From contig NZ_BBJH01000021.1 of NCBI RefSeq assembly GCF_000739775.1, positions 114,956 to 178,955 of the forward strand: a stretch of 64,000 bases of DNA, written 5' to 3'. This document shows positions 26,793-35,465 of the stretch, one piece after another. Positions within the stretch are counted from its first letter, which is position 1. The number at the start of each line of letters is the position of its first letter. Origin of the DNA: Paraburkholderia heleia NBRC 101817 (lineage in GTDB: Bacteria > Pseudomonadota > Gammaproteobacteria > Burkholderiales > Burkholderiaceae). The translations under genes and the position numbers were made by a program. The notes under the pieces were generated by a model, which saw nothing but the letters and a program-made list of their open reading frames with translations, ran no database searches and was not told where the DNA came from.

Positions 26793-28154
26793 TTAGTTGT
26801 GCGGCGGCGTCATGCCCGCAATCTTGTAATCGACGTAGGCGCTGTCGCGCAGCTGGCGCAGCCAGTCGGCGTAGGCCTGCTCCGCCTTGCGCTGGCCGAT
26901 GGCCTGGCGCGCGAGTTCCATCTGCTGCGCGATCGAGCCTTCGGCGTCGCGGCGCCCCAGCACCTGGATCAGGTGGTAGCCGTACTCGGTGCGTACCGGC
27001 TCGCTCAACTGGCCGTCCTGCAGCGTATTCATGGCGCGCTCGAATTCAGGCACGGTTTCACCCGGGCTGATCCAGCCGAGGTCGCCGCCCTGCGAGGCCG
27101 AGCCGTCCTGCGAGTAGGTACGCGCGAACTTGGCGAAGTCGCCGCCCGCCGCGATTTCCTGGCGGATTTCCAGCAGCTTCTGGCGCGCCTGAGGCTCGGA
27201 CATGCCGTCGCCCACACGCAGCAGGATGTGGCGCACGTGCGTTTGCACGAGCTTGGGCGCGTCGGCGGCCGTGCCCTGGCCCTGGCGGCGCTCGACGAGG
27301 CGCACGATTTCGAAGCCGTCATTGGTGCGGATCACCGTGGGGTTCACCTCGCCCGGACGCAGCGTGGAAGCGGCGGTCACGAATTCCGGCGGCAGCTTCG
27401 ATTGCGGCAGGAAGCCCATGTCGCCGCCCTTGCCCGCGTCGCTCGCCTGCGAGTTCGACTTCGCGAGGCTCTCGAACTTGCTGCCCGACTGGGCTTCCTT
27501 GAGCAGCGCATTGGCCTTCGCCTGCGCAGCTTCGATGTCGGTTTCCGAGGCGTTCAGCGGCGCCTTGATGAAGATGTGCTGGAAATGCAGGTCGCTCGAC
27601 TGGCCGGCGTTCGGTCCGCGCTGGCTCGCGATGTAGTTCGCGACTTCGGCGTCGGACACCGTGACCTTGCTGTCCACTTCCTTCTCGCGCAGCTTCGAGA
27701 GCGTGAGTTCGGTGCGCGCGTCGCGCGTGAACGTGGTCCACGGCACCCCGGCCGCCTCGATGCGCGCGCGATAGCTGGCGAGATCCATGCCGTTGGCCTG
27801 GGCGAGGCGCTCCAGCGTGCGCTGCACGGCGGCGTCGTCTACGGTGATGCCGTCTTCCTTGGCCTTCTGGAGCTGAATGCGCTCGAGCACCATCTGGTTG
27901 AGCACCTGCGCGCGCAACTGCTCGTCGGGCGGAACCGGCGCGTTTTGCTGCTGCAGCCGGTGAGCAATCATTGCGGCGCGGCTGTCGAGCTCGCGCTGCG
28001 TGATCACGCCGTCATTGACGACTGCGGCGATCGTGTCGACCGTCTGGCCGTTGTCGGCAGCCGGGAGACCTTGAGCTTGCGCCGGCGCGGCCGGCAACAC
28101 GCCTGCAACGGCGAAGAGACTCGCAGCATACGCTGCCAGGCGAAGCTTTTTCAT
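26793..28154 (-). CDS. surA: Periplasmic chaperone/peptidyl-prolyl isomerase SurA
   Basis: SurA escorts unfolded outer-membrane proteins, including LptD, through the periplasm. The 453-residue precursor has a clear Sec signal (MKKLRLAAYAASLFAVAG to AQA) and an N-terminal chaperone domain. Two parvulin-type PPIase domains (around residues 175-275 and 285-385; the second has VRHILLR and ARTYSQDGSASQGGDLG) and a C-terminal helix follow. The start at 28154 is chosen for the signal peptide; the open frame extends upstream to 28262. It sits immediately downstream of lptD. Confidence 0.96.
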   Translation of the reverse strand: MKKLRLAAYAASLFAVAGVLPAAPAQAQGLPAADNGQTVDTIAAVVNDGVITQRELDSRAAMIAHRLQQQNAPVPPDEQLRAQVLNQMVLERIQLQKAKEDGITVDDAAVQRTLERLAQANGMDLASYRARIEAAGVPWTTFTRDARTELTLSKLREKEVDSKVTVSDAEVANYIASQRGPNAGQSSDLHFQHIFIKAPLNASETDIEAAQAKANALLKEAQSGSKFESLAKSNSQASDAGKGGDMGFLPQSKLPPEFVTAASTLRPGEVNPTVIRTNDGFEIVRLVERRQGQGTAADAPKLVQTHVRHILLRVGDGMSEPQARQKLLEIRQEIAAGGDFAKFARTYSQDGSASQGGDLGWISPGETVPEFERAMNTLQDGQLSEPVRTEYGYHLIQVLGRRDAEGSIAQQMELARQAIGQRKAEQAYADWLRQLRDSAYVDYKIAGMTPPHN

Positions 28155-28265
28155 GATTCCCACAGATACTCCAATGTTGGCGGGCACGCTTCGCCCGTCT
28201 CTATGCAACCGACACCGCGTTGCCCCGACGCGCCTTGCGCAAGGCAATGCGCTCCGGATCACGCG

Positions 28266-30650
28266 TTATTGATAATCAGTGAAGCGTGAATCCGGCGGCG
28301 CCTGACCCGGCAGTTGCGTGTACCCCGGCACTGCCGTCCTGAACGCGGCCACCAGCCCGTTGTCGACGTTCGATAGTCCCTTGAGCGTAAGCTGCGCGAG
28401 AAACCGCGTTGACGAATTCGGCGCGCCCGACGTATTGAGGCCGTTCGCGTAACGCTGCAGGCCGATCCCGAGCACCCAGCAGTCGGCGTCGTACTGCATG
28501 CCGACCAGGCCGTCGACGATCCGATGGCCGTTCAGATCGTAATTGAAGCGGCCCACCGCGTACACCCGGTGCGAGAACGGCCACTGAGCCGAGATCAGAA
28601 TCTGGTTGATCGGCTGGAAGTCGAGCGTGGTATTCGCGCGCGTATAGCGGTAGGCCACGTTCAACACGCGGCTCGTTCCCGGGCTGTACCCGAAACCGAC
28701 GCTCGCCTTGGTGAGCTGGTTGCTGTCGGCATTATATTGGAACGCCGTTTCCGAAGCGAAACCGGCTCCGATTTTCAGGGCGGCGCCCGCAATCAGGTCC
28801 GAATGCGTCGCCTGACTCGTGGTCTCGCCCGGGTTGAGCGTGACGCGCTGGTCCTGGAAGTAGTACTGCTGCGCGATCACGAAGCGCGCGCGCTCGTCGC
28901 CCGAAGCCGCGTCGATGAAGCGCGTGGTGAGCGCGGCCGTAATGCGGTTCGCGTCGGCAATGCGGTCGTTGCCGACGAAGGTGTTCGGCGTAAAGATTTC
29001 CGCGAGGCCGAAGTCCGACTCGGCGGTATCGAAAAGGGGCGCGAACTGCTGGTTGCGATACGGCGTGTACACGTAGTACAGGCGCGGTTCCAGGGTCTGG
29101 ATGTAATCCTGGCCGAACAGGTGGACCGAGCGGTCGAACACGAGACCCGTGTCGAAGCTGAAGGTCGGGATCGATTCGGTGAAGCTCTTCGGCGTGCCGA
29201 CAGGCGAGCCGAAGGTCGTGCCCGCCGGGCCGATGTTGCTCAGGTTGTACGACGCGAAGTGCCACTGCACCTTCGGCGTGACGAAGTAACCCGGCCCCAT
29301 CAGGGAGTACGACACGTACGGGTTGAAGACGACGCGGTCGCCTTCGGTCGCGTTGTCTTCCGTGATGCGGAAGCGCGAGTAGTCGGCTTCCATGCCGTAG
29401 TCGAAGCCGCCGACGTTGTACTTCGCGTACTTCACGTTCAACTGCGGCTCGCGGCCATACGGCGGCGTCGAAGACTCGACCGTCTGCCAGTGCTGGTAGC
29501 GGCCCAGCACGGACCACGGCCCGTTGTTGTACGTGAGGCCGGCTTCCTGCTGGTACAGCGTCTGCGTGCCGTTCAGGAACTGGTTGGCCGGCGACGACAG
29601 GTCGGACGGATAGGTATTGTCCGAGACCTTGTTGTAGTAGACGTAACCGCCGAAGCCGTTGCCGAAGTTCTGGTTGTGCTGGATGAACAGCGCGTAGCGG
29701 TTCGTCTTCGTGATCGCGTCGTCCGGCAGGAAGGTCCCGGTGATCGACCCCGAGTAATTCGTCGAGAGATACCGGTAGTTGCCCTGCAGGAACACGCCGC
29801 GCTTCGAGATGATCTCGGGCGTGAACGTGAAGTCGCGGTTCGGCGCGATGTTGAAGTAATACGGCAGCGAGATTTCGTAGCCGTTCGTCGAGCTGACCGA
29901 GAACGTCGGCGGCAACAGGCCGCTGCGGCGGTCGCCCGAAAGCGGGAACGAGAGCCACGGGCTCGCGAAGATCGGCACGTCCTGGAAGAACAGCACGGCG
30001 TTGTGCGCGACGCCTTCGTCGCTGCCGGTATCGAAATCGAACTCGCTGCCCTTGATGTACCAGGCCGGATTGGTCGAGCAGTGGCACGCGGTGTAGGTGC
30101 CGGTCGTGAGCACCGAGCGCTCGCTGTCCAGCAGGTCGGCGCGCGCGGCGCTGCCCGAGCCGCCCGTCAGCGTGAAATGGTACTTCGGCGCGGGCATGAA
30201 GCCCTCGTTCGCCTCGACCTTCAAATGTGCCTCGGGCCCCGAGAACGTCGTGCCGTTCTGCACCACCACGACATTGCCGTAGGCATTGGCCATGTCGGTG
30301 TCCTGGTCGTAGTGCAGGGCGTCGCCCTTCACCACGTTCGAACCCTGGCGCAGCTCCGCGGCGCCTTTCACGGCGAGGTCGGTGTCCACCGTGCCGGTCG
30401 TCGAATCGCCGAGCACGAAGGTTGCCGGGTGCTGGCCCGACGCATTGGGATGATCCTCGAGTTGCGGCGCGAGCCGCAGGCTCCACGGGCCGTCCAGCTG
30501 CTGGGGCTGCGCGGCCTCGCCCGAGAGCTGGGCGTGCGCGAGCGCGGGCACCAGACCCGGTACGGCCAGGAGTGCCGCGATGAGCCGCCGCTTGCCCGGC
30601 ACGCCGTCGTCACTAGGGGAGATCGTCTGGAAAAACTGTCTGGGCGGCAT
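28266..30650 (-). CDS. lptD: LPS-assembly protein LptD
   Basis: LptD is the outer-membrane beta-barrel that, with lipoprotein LptE, inserts LPS into the outer leaflet. It has about 794 residues: a signal peptide (RRLIAALLAVPGLVPALAHA), a periplasmic beta-jellyroll (LptA-like, around 100-200) and a C-terminal barrel rich in alternating aromatic strands. Cysteines are few: a CHC pair near the jellyroll-barrel junction and a single C in the last strands, consistent with a disulfide linking the two domains. The start at 30650 is preferred because the signal peptide begins soon after it; 30692 and 30713 are alternatives. It is divergent from amgK. Confidence 0.95.
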   Translation of the reverse strand: MPPRQFFQTISPSDDGVPGKRRLIAALLAVPGLVPALAHAQLSGEAAQPQQLDGPWSLRLAPQLEDHPNASGQHPATFVLGDSTTGTVDTDLAVKGAAELRQGSNVVKGDALHYDQDTDMANAYGNVVVVQNGTTFSGPEAHLKVEANEGFMPAPKYHFTLTGGSGSAARADLLDSERSVLTTGTYTACHCSTNPAWYIKGSEFDFDTGSDEGVAHNAVLFFQDVPIFASPWLSFPLSGDRRSGLLPPTFSVSSTNGYEISLPYYFNIAPNRDFTFTPEIISKRGVFLQGNYRYLSTNYSGSITGTFLPDDAITKTNRYALFIQHNQNFGNGFGGYVYYNKVSDNTYPSDLSSPANQFLNGTQTLYQQEAGLTYNNGPWSVLGRYQHWQTVESSTPPYGREPQLNVKYAKYNVGGFDYGMEADYSRFRITEDNATEGDRVVFNPYVSYSLMGPGYFVTPKVQWHFASYNLSNIGPAGTTFGSPVGTPKSFTESIPTFSFDTGLVFDRSVHLFGQDYIQTLEPRLYYVYTPYRNQQFAPLFDTAESDFGLAEIFTPNTFVGNDRIADANRITAALTTRFIDAASGDERARFVIAQQYYFQDQRVTLNPGETTSQATHSDLIAGAALKIGAGFASETAFQYNADSNQLTKASVGFGYSPGTSRVLNVAYRYTRANTTLDFQPINQILISAQWPFSHRVYAVGRFNYDLNGHRIVDGLVGMQYDADCWVLGIGLQRYANGLNTSGAPNSSTRFLAQLTLKGLSNVDNGLVAAFRTAVPGYTQLPGQAPPDSRFTDYQ

Positions 30651-30896
30651 GTATGGTTTTGGCGAATCGGCCCGGCCGCCTGCCCTCTCCATGATGGTGG
30701 CCCGCCTGGGCACCCGCCTCCCGATGAACCGGATCGAGGCCGGGCTGCAAACAATTAATTACAATTCATCGAACCCTGGAGCGACGATGAATGCGGCGAG
30801 CGAACCGTCATGCGGGCTTTGGCGCGAGTCGCGTCAAAAAAGTCGTGGGGTATTATATGGCAAGACGTTGATCCACTGATTTTGCCTCTGGCTTTC
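30651..30896. promoter_or_regulatory. Divergent lptD / amgK intergenic region
   Basis: A 246-bp region between the outer-membrane LPS gene and the peptidoglycan-recycling pair. It is A/T-rich in its centre (ACAATTAATTACAATTC, around 30749-30765). TATTATA at 30851-30857 is a fair -10 for amgK, and the A/T-rich block could serve lptD. No -35 is convincing. Confidence 0.45.
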
Positions 30897-31994
30897 ATGA
30901 CCTTTTCCGCCGCGCATTCTCCCGCCGCTTCCCCTGCCGCCTCCAAGGCCACCTCAGAGGCCGCCTCGCAGACCGACCCGCGCCGCGACCGGCTCACCGC
31001 GTGGCTCGGCTGCCACGCCGGCCAGTACGCCCTCGACCTCGCAACACTCGCCCCGGCCTCGGCCGACGCGAGCTTTCGGCGCTATTTCCGCCTGGCGAGT
31101 GCGGGTGCGCACGGCGCGACGCTGATCGCCGTTGACGCCCCGCCGCCCGAAAAAAGCCGCGAATTCGCCCAGATCGCACAGTGGCTCGAAGCGGCCGGCG
31201 TACACGTGCCGCGCGTGCTCGAAGCCGATTTCGACGCGGGCTTCATGCTCGTGACCGATCTCGGCACCGCGCCCTACCTGAAAGCGCTGCAGGAAGCCGG
31301 CCCCGGCGCGCGCTCGCGCGAGCTGATGCGCGACGCCATCGACGCGCTGATCCGCTGGCAGCTCAGCTCGCGCCCGGGCGTGCTGCCGGACTTCGACGAA
31401 GCCTTCATGCGCCGCGAGATGGAGCTGATGCCCGAGTGGTATCTGGTGCGCCATCTGGGCCGCACGGTGGACGAAGCCACGCGCGGCGTGCTCGATCGCA
31501 CCTTCGCCCTGCTCGTGGCGAGCGCCCGTGCGCAGCCGCAAACCTTCATGCTGCGCGATTTCATGCCCCGCAACCTGATGATCGCCACGCCCAACCCCGG
31601 CGTGCTCGATTTCCAGGACGCCGTGCACGGCCCGATCACCTACGACGTCGTCTCGCTGCTGCGCGACGCGTTCCTGAGCTGGGACGAGGCGTTCGAGCTC
31701 GACTGCTTCGCGCACTACTGGGAGCGCGCCAAGAAGGCAGGACTGCCTGTCGATGCCGACTTCGGCGAGTTCTACCGCCAGCTCGAGTGGATGGGCCTGC
31801 AGCGCCACATCAAGGTGCTCGGCCTCTTCTGCCGCATCAACTATCGCGACGCCAAACCGCATTACATGGCCGACCTGCCGCGCTTTCTCGCCTACGCGAG
31901 CAAGGTCGCGCACCGCTACCGCCCGCTCGCGCCATTCGCGCGGCTCATCGACGAGCTGCAGGGCAGCGCGGTCGAAGTCGCTTACACCTTCTGA
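30897..31994 (+). CDS. amgK: Anomeric N-acetylmuramate/N-acetylglucosamine kinase AmgK
   Basis: AmgK phosphorylates MurNAc or GlcNAc at C1 in the recycling route that bypasses MurA and gives intrinsic fosfomycin tolerance. The 365-residue protein has an aminoglycoside-phosphotransferase fold. Its catalytic loop reads LRDFMPRN (219-226), so D221 and N226 are present but the usual His is Leu. The second metal Asp motif is DFQDA (D238). The downstream partner is murU, 11 bp away. The start at 30897 is conserved-length; an upstream in-frame ATG at 30810 overlaps the promoter. Confidence 0.88.
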   Translation: MTFSAAHSPAASPAASKATSEAASQTDPRRDRLTAWLGCHAGQYALDLATLAPASADASFRRYFRLASAGAHGATLIAVDAPPPEKSREFAQIAQWLEAAGVHVPRVLEADFDAGFMLVTDLGTAPYLKALQEAGPGARSRELMRDAIDALIRWQLSSRPGVLPDFDEAFMRREMELMPEWYLVRHLGRTVDEATRGVLDRTFALLVASARAQPQTFMLRDFMPRNLMIATPNPGVLDFQDAVHGPITYDVVSLLRDAFLSWDEAFELDCFAHYWERAKKAGLPVDADFGEFYRQLEWMGLQRHIKVLGLFCRINYRDAKPHYMADLPRFLAYASKVAHRYRPLAPFARLIDELQGSAVEVAYTF

Positions 31995-32005
31995 AACGGG
32001 CCGTC

Positions 32006-32767
32006 ATGACCCAATCGAACGACACGCCGGCCGGGGCGGGCCACGGCCGCACCGCCATGATCTTCGCCGCGGGACGCGGCGAACGCATGCGCCCGCTCAC
32101 CGACGCCTGCCCGAAGCCGCTCCTCGCCGTGGGCGGCAAACCGCTCGTCGTCTGGCAGATCGAGCGGCTCGCGGCGGCGGGCTACACGCGCATCGTCATC
32201 AATCACGCGTGGCTTGGCGCGCAGATCGAAGCCGCGCTCGGCGACGGCGCGCGCTTTGGCGTGACGCTCCACTATTCGCCCGAGCACGATGCGCTCGAAA
32301 CGGCGGGCGGCATTGCCAAAGCGCTGCCGCTCATCGAGTCGGCAGGCGCACCCGAGGTATTCCTCGCGGTGAGCGGCGACATCTACAGCGCCTACGATTT
32401 CGCGCGCCTGAACACGCACGCGCGGGCACTCGCGGCGCAAGCGCAGCCGGGCATGCATCTCGTGATGGTGCCGAACCCGCCGTTCCACCCGAAGGGCGAC
32501 TTCGCGCTGGGCGTGGACGGCCGGCTCGCGCTCGAAGGCGCGCCGCGCTACACGTTCGGCAATATCGGCCTCTATGACACGCGCATGTTCCGCGATCTCG
32601 CGCCCGGCACGAAGCGCGCGCTCACGCCGTACTATCGCGAGGCGATCGCGCAAGGACGCGTGAGCGGCGAGCTATACGAAGGCGTATGGGAAAACGTCGG
32701 CACGCCCGCGCAGCTCGAAGCACTCGACGCCGCGCTGCGCAACCCGACTGGCGCGCACCACGGCTGA
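32006..32767 (+). CDS. murU: N-acetylmuramate alpha-1-phosphate uridylyltransferase MurU
   Basis: A 253-residue nucleotidyltransferase that makes UDP-MurNAc from MurNAc 1-phosphate and UTP. The N-terminal signature FAAGRGERMRPLTD with CPKPLL is the sugar-nucleotide pyrophosphorylase motif; the metal-binding Asp lies in VSGDI. Its pairing with amgK next to lptD/surA matches the Pseudomonas amgK-murU arrangement, which is why MurU is preferred over a generic glucose-1-phosphate thymidylyltransferase. Confidence 0.9.
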   Translation: MTQSNDTPAGAGHGRTAMIFAAGRGERMRPLTDACPKPLLAVGGKPLVVWQIERLAAAGYTRIVINHAWLGAQIEAALGDGARFGVTLHYSPEHDALETAGGIAKALPLIESAGAPEVFLAVSGDIYSAYDFARLNTHARALAAQAQPGMHLVMVPNPPFHPKGDFALGVDGRLALEGAPRYTFGNIGLYDTRMFRDLAPGTKRALTPYYREAIAQGRVSGELYEGVWENVGTPAQLEALDAALRNPTGAHHG

Positions 32768-32810
32768 AACCGGCAACGCAACGCGCCGGGCAAACGCGGC
32801 GCGGCGCGCT

Positions 32811-34721
32811 TTACTTCCCGCCCGCTGCCGGCAACTCCACTTGTCCCTGCACCTGCCCCTGTTGCGACGGGGGCGCCTCGCCCGCCTTCTGCTGCTGAAG
32901 CGCCCACATCTGCGCATAGTGTCCGCCCGCGTGCAGCAATTGCGCATGCGTGCCGCGCTCGACAATGCGCCCGTGATCCATCACGATGATCTGCTGCGCG
33001 TGCACGACCGTCGAGAGCCGGTGCGCGATCACGAGCGTCGTGCGCTCGCGCGCGATCTGGTCGAGCTCGTGCTGGATGGCGCGCTCCGAGCGCGAATCGA
33101 GCGCTGACGTCGCTTCGTCGAACAGCAGGATCGGCGGATTCTTGAGCAGCGTGCGCGCGATCGCCACGCGCTGCTTCTCGCCGCCCGAAAGCTTCAGGCC
33201 GCGCTCGCCTACGGGCGTGTCGTAGCCCTTGGGCAGGCTCTCGATGAACGCATGAATGTGCGCCGCGCGCGCCGCCGCGATGACTTCCTCGCGGCTCGCA
33301 GTCGGCCGGCCATAGGCGATGTTGTAGTAGATCGAGTCGTTGAACAGCACCGTGTCCTGCGGCACGATGCCGATCGAGGCGCGCAACGAATCCTGCGTCA
33401 CATCGCGGATATCCTGGCCGTCGATCGTAATCGCTCCGCCGCTCGCTCGATCGAGATCGTAAAAGCGGAACAGGAGCCGCGCGAGCGTGGATTTGCCCGA
33501 GCCGCTATGCCCCACCACGGCCGTGGTCGTGCCCGCCGCGATCGTGAAGCTCAGGTCGTGCAGAATCTGGCGCGACGGCTCGTACGCGAAATTCACGTGC
33601 GCAAAGCGCACCTCGCCGCCGCGCACCGCGAGCGCCTGCGCGCCGGGCACATCGGCCACTTCACGCTCGACGGTGAGCAGCGTGAACATGCGGTCCATGT
33701 CGGTGAGGCTTTGCTTGAGTTCGCGATACACCACGCCGAGGAAATTCAGCGGAATATAGAGCTGCAGCATGAAGGTGTTGATGAGCACGAGGTCGCCGAG
33801 CGTGAGCCGCCCCGCCATCACGCCCTGCGTGGCGCGCCAGAGGATGAACACGAGCCCGGTGCCGATGATCGCCTGCTGCCCGAAGTTGAGCGCGGAAAGC
33901 GAATGCTGCGACTTGATTGCGGCCTGCCGGTACCGGTGCAGGTTTTCGTCATAGCGCTTCGTCTCCCACTCTTCGTTGCCGAAATACTTCACGGTCTCGT
34001 AGTTGATGAGCGAATCGATCGCGCGTGCGTTGGCGCGCGAATCGAGCTCGTTCATCGTGCGGCGAAAATGCGTGCGCCACTCCGTCACCTTCACCGTGAA
34101 CACGATGTACGCCACGAGCGCGATGAGCGTGACGATCGCGTAGTACGCCTCGTACTTCACCACGAAGAAGCCAAGCACGAGGCCCACTTCCACGAGCGTC
34201 GGCAGGATGCTGTAGAGCGAGTACGAAATGAGCTGCGTGATGCCGCGCGTGCCGCGCTCGATGTCGCGCGACATGCCGCCCGTCTGCCGCTCGAGGTGAA
34301 AGCGCAGCGAGAGCGCGTGCAGATGGCGGAACACCTTGAGCGCGAGCTGGCGCACGGCGCTCTCGGTCACCTTCGAGAAGAGGATTTCGCGCAGTTCGGT
34401 GAAAAGCGAAGTCGACAGGCGCACGACGGCGTACGCCACCACGAGCAGTCCGATGCCGCCGGCGAGCACGATGCCGGGCGCGTGCTCCGCACGACCGAGC
34501 GCCGTGAGATGACGCACCGAGGCGAGGCCGTCGACGATGTGCTTCATCACGATCGGCACGCCGAGGTTGGCCACCTTCGCGCCGATCAGACAGGTGAGCG
34601 CGAACGCCACGCGCCATCTGTAGGCCGCGAGGTAAGGCAGCAGCGAGACGATCGTCTGCCAGTCGTTGCGCGGTCCGGTGGCGGGCAGCGCGGGTTCGTT
34701 GGAAGCGGGAAAGCGGCGCAT
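32811..34721 (-). CDS. ABC exporter, Atm1/ABCB7-type (ATP-binding and permease in one chain)
   Basis: A 636-residue half-transporter with six membrane helices (about 30-320) and a C-terminal ATPase. Walker A is GHSGSGKST, the signature is LSGGE, Walker B is LLFDEATSALD and the H-loop is AHRLST. The permease residues resemble Atm1-type exporters thought to move glutathione-linked or Fe-S-related compounds and to help metal detoxification. A Gln-rich hydrophilic tail ends the protein. The start at 34721 is favoured over 34796, which adds a non-conserved head. Confidence 0.88.
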   Translation of the reverse strand: MRRFPASNEPALPATGPRNDWQTIVSLLPYLAAYRWRVAFALTCLIGAKVANLGVPIVMKHIVDGLASVRHLTALGRAEHAPGIVLAGGIGLLVVAYAVVRLSTSLFTELREILFSKVTESAVRQLALKVFRHLHALSLRFHLERQTGGMSRDIERGTRGITQLISYSLYSILPTLVEVGLVLGFFVVKYEAYYAIVTLIALVAYIVFTVKVTEWRTHFRRTMNELDSRANARAIDSLINYETVKYFGNEEWETKRYDENLHRYRQAAIKSQHSLSALNFGQQAIIGTGLVFILWRATQGVMAGRLTLGDLVLINTFMLQLYIPLNFLGVVYRELKQSLTDMDRMFTLLTVEREVADVPGAQALAVRGGEVRFAHVNFAYEPSRQILHDLSFTIAAGTTTAVVGHSGSGKSTLARLLFRFYDLDRASGGAITIDGQDIRDVTQDSLRASIGIVPQDTVLFNDSIYYNIAYGRPTASREEVIAAARAAHIHAFIESLPKGYDTPVGERGLKLSGGEKQRVAIARTLLKNPPILLFDEATSALDSRSERAIQHELDQIARERTTLVIAHRLSTVVHAQQIIVMDHGRIVERGTHAQLLHAGGHYAQMWALQQQKAGEAPPSQQGQVQGQVELPAAGGK

Positions 34722-35023
34722 GGGGCAAGCGGCGAGATGCCCGTGCCATGCGGTGCGCGAAGGCCAGTTCGGTGAACTCAGCCTCGCGCACTGCAAACGG
34801 CACGGCGAGTCATGTGGGGCGGTCGGCGACGGGTTTCGCGAAGGCGGAGGGCTCTAGTCGACCCGCCCGCCGCGCCTTATGCTTTCCCGTACAATTCCTG
34901 ATCCACGTATTGTCGCAGAAGGCGGCGCGCGCCGCTGAGCGCCCCACGCCGGACGCGCCCCGCCTGCCCCAGGCCCGCGCCGCGACGCCTTGCGCCGTTC
35001 GATCCCTTTTCAATGGAAGCCCG
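34722..35023. other. 302-bp divergent region between ABC exporter and thioesterase genes
   Basis: No gene is supported. TACAAT at 34890-34895 is a possible -10 for the thioesterase, with no matching -35. Overlapping ORFs here are extensions of the neighbouring genes. Confidence 0.4.
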
Positions 35024-35419
35024 ATGACCGACTCCTTCCCGCTCCCCCAAAAATCGCCTGCGCTGCGCGTCGTGCCGCAGCCTTCGGACGCCAACGTTCA
35101 CGGCGACGTCTTCGGCGGCTGGATCATGGCCCAGGTCGATATTGCCGGCTCGATTCCGGCGAGTCGCCGCGCCAACGGACGCGTCGCGACCGTCGCGGTG
35201 AACTCGTTCGTGTTCAAGCAACCGGTGTTCGTGGGCGACCTGCTGAGTTTCTACGCCGGGATCGTCAAGACCGGCAACACCTCGGTGACCGTCGAGGTCG
35301 AGGTATACGCGCAGCGCATGCGCCTCCAGGAGGAAGTCGTCAAGGTGACGGAAGCCACGCTCACCTATGTCGCGACCGGCGCGGACCGCCGCCCGCGCCA
35401 GCTGCCGCCGATCGAATAA
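35024..35419 (+). CDS. Acyl-CoA thioesterase, YciA-type hotdog
   Basis: A 131-residue single hotdog domain. The conserved Asn-His-Gly-Asp-type catalytic region reads NVHGDVFGGWIMAQVDIAG, with FVFKQPVFVGDLLSF next. YciA-like enzymes hydrolyse a broad range of acyl-CoAs, releasing fatty acids and CoA. The start at 35024 is the first ATG matching the family; the longer frame upstream is unsupported. Confidence 0.9.
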   Translation: MTDSFPLPQKSPALRVVPQPSDANVHGDVFGGWIMAQVDIAGSIPASRRANGRVATVAVNSFVFKQPVFVGDLLSFYAGIVKTGNTSVTVEVEVYAQRMRLQEEVVKVTEATLTYVATGADRRPRQLPPIE

Positions 35420-35465
35420 GGGCAACGGCCGGAGCAACCGCGAACGCCCGGCCATGGCGCCGGGC

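Noticed and set aside
30651..30713. Longer LptD N-terminus from 30692 or 30713
   Set aside because: Neither start has a good ribosome binding site, and both would place about 14-21 extra residues ahead of the signal peptide; 30650 is favoured but not certain.
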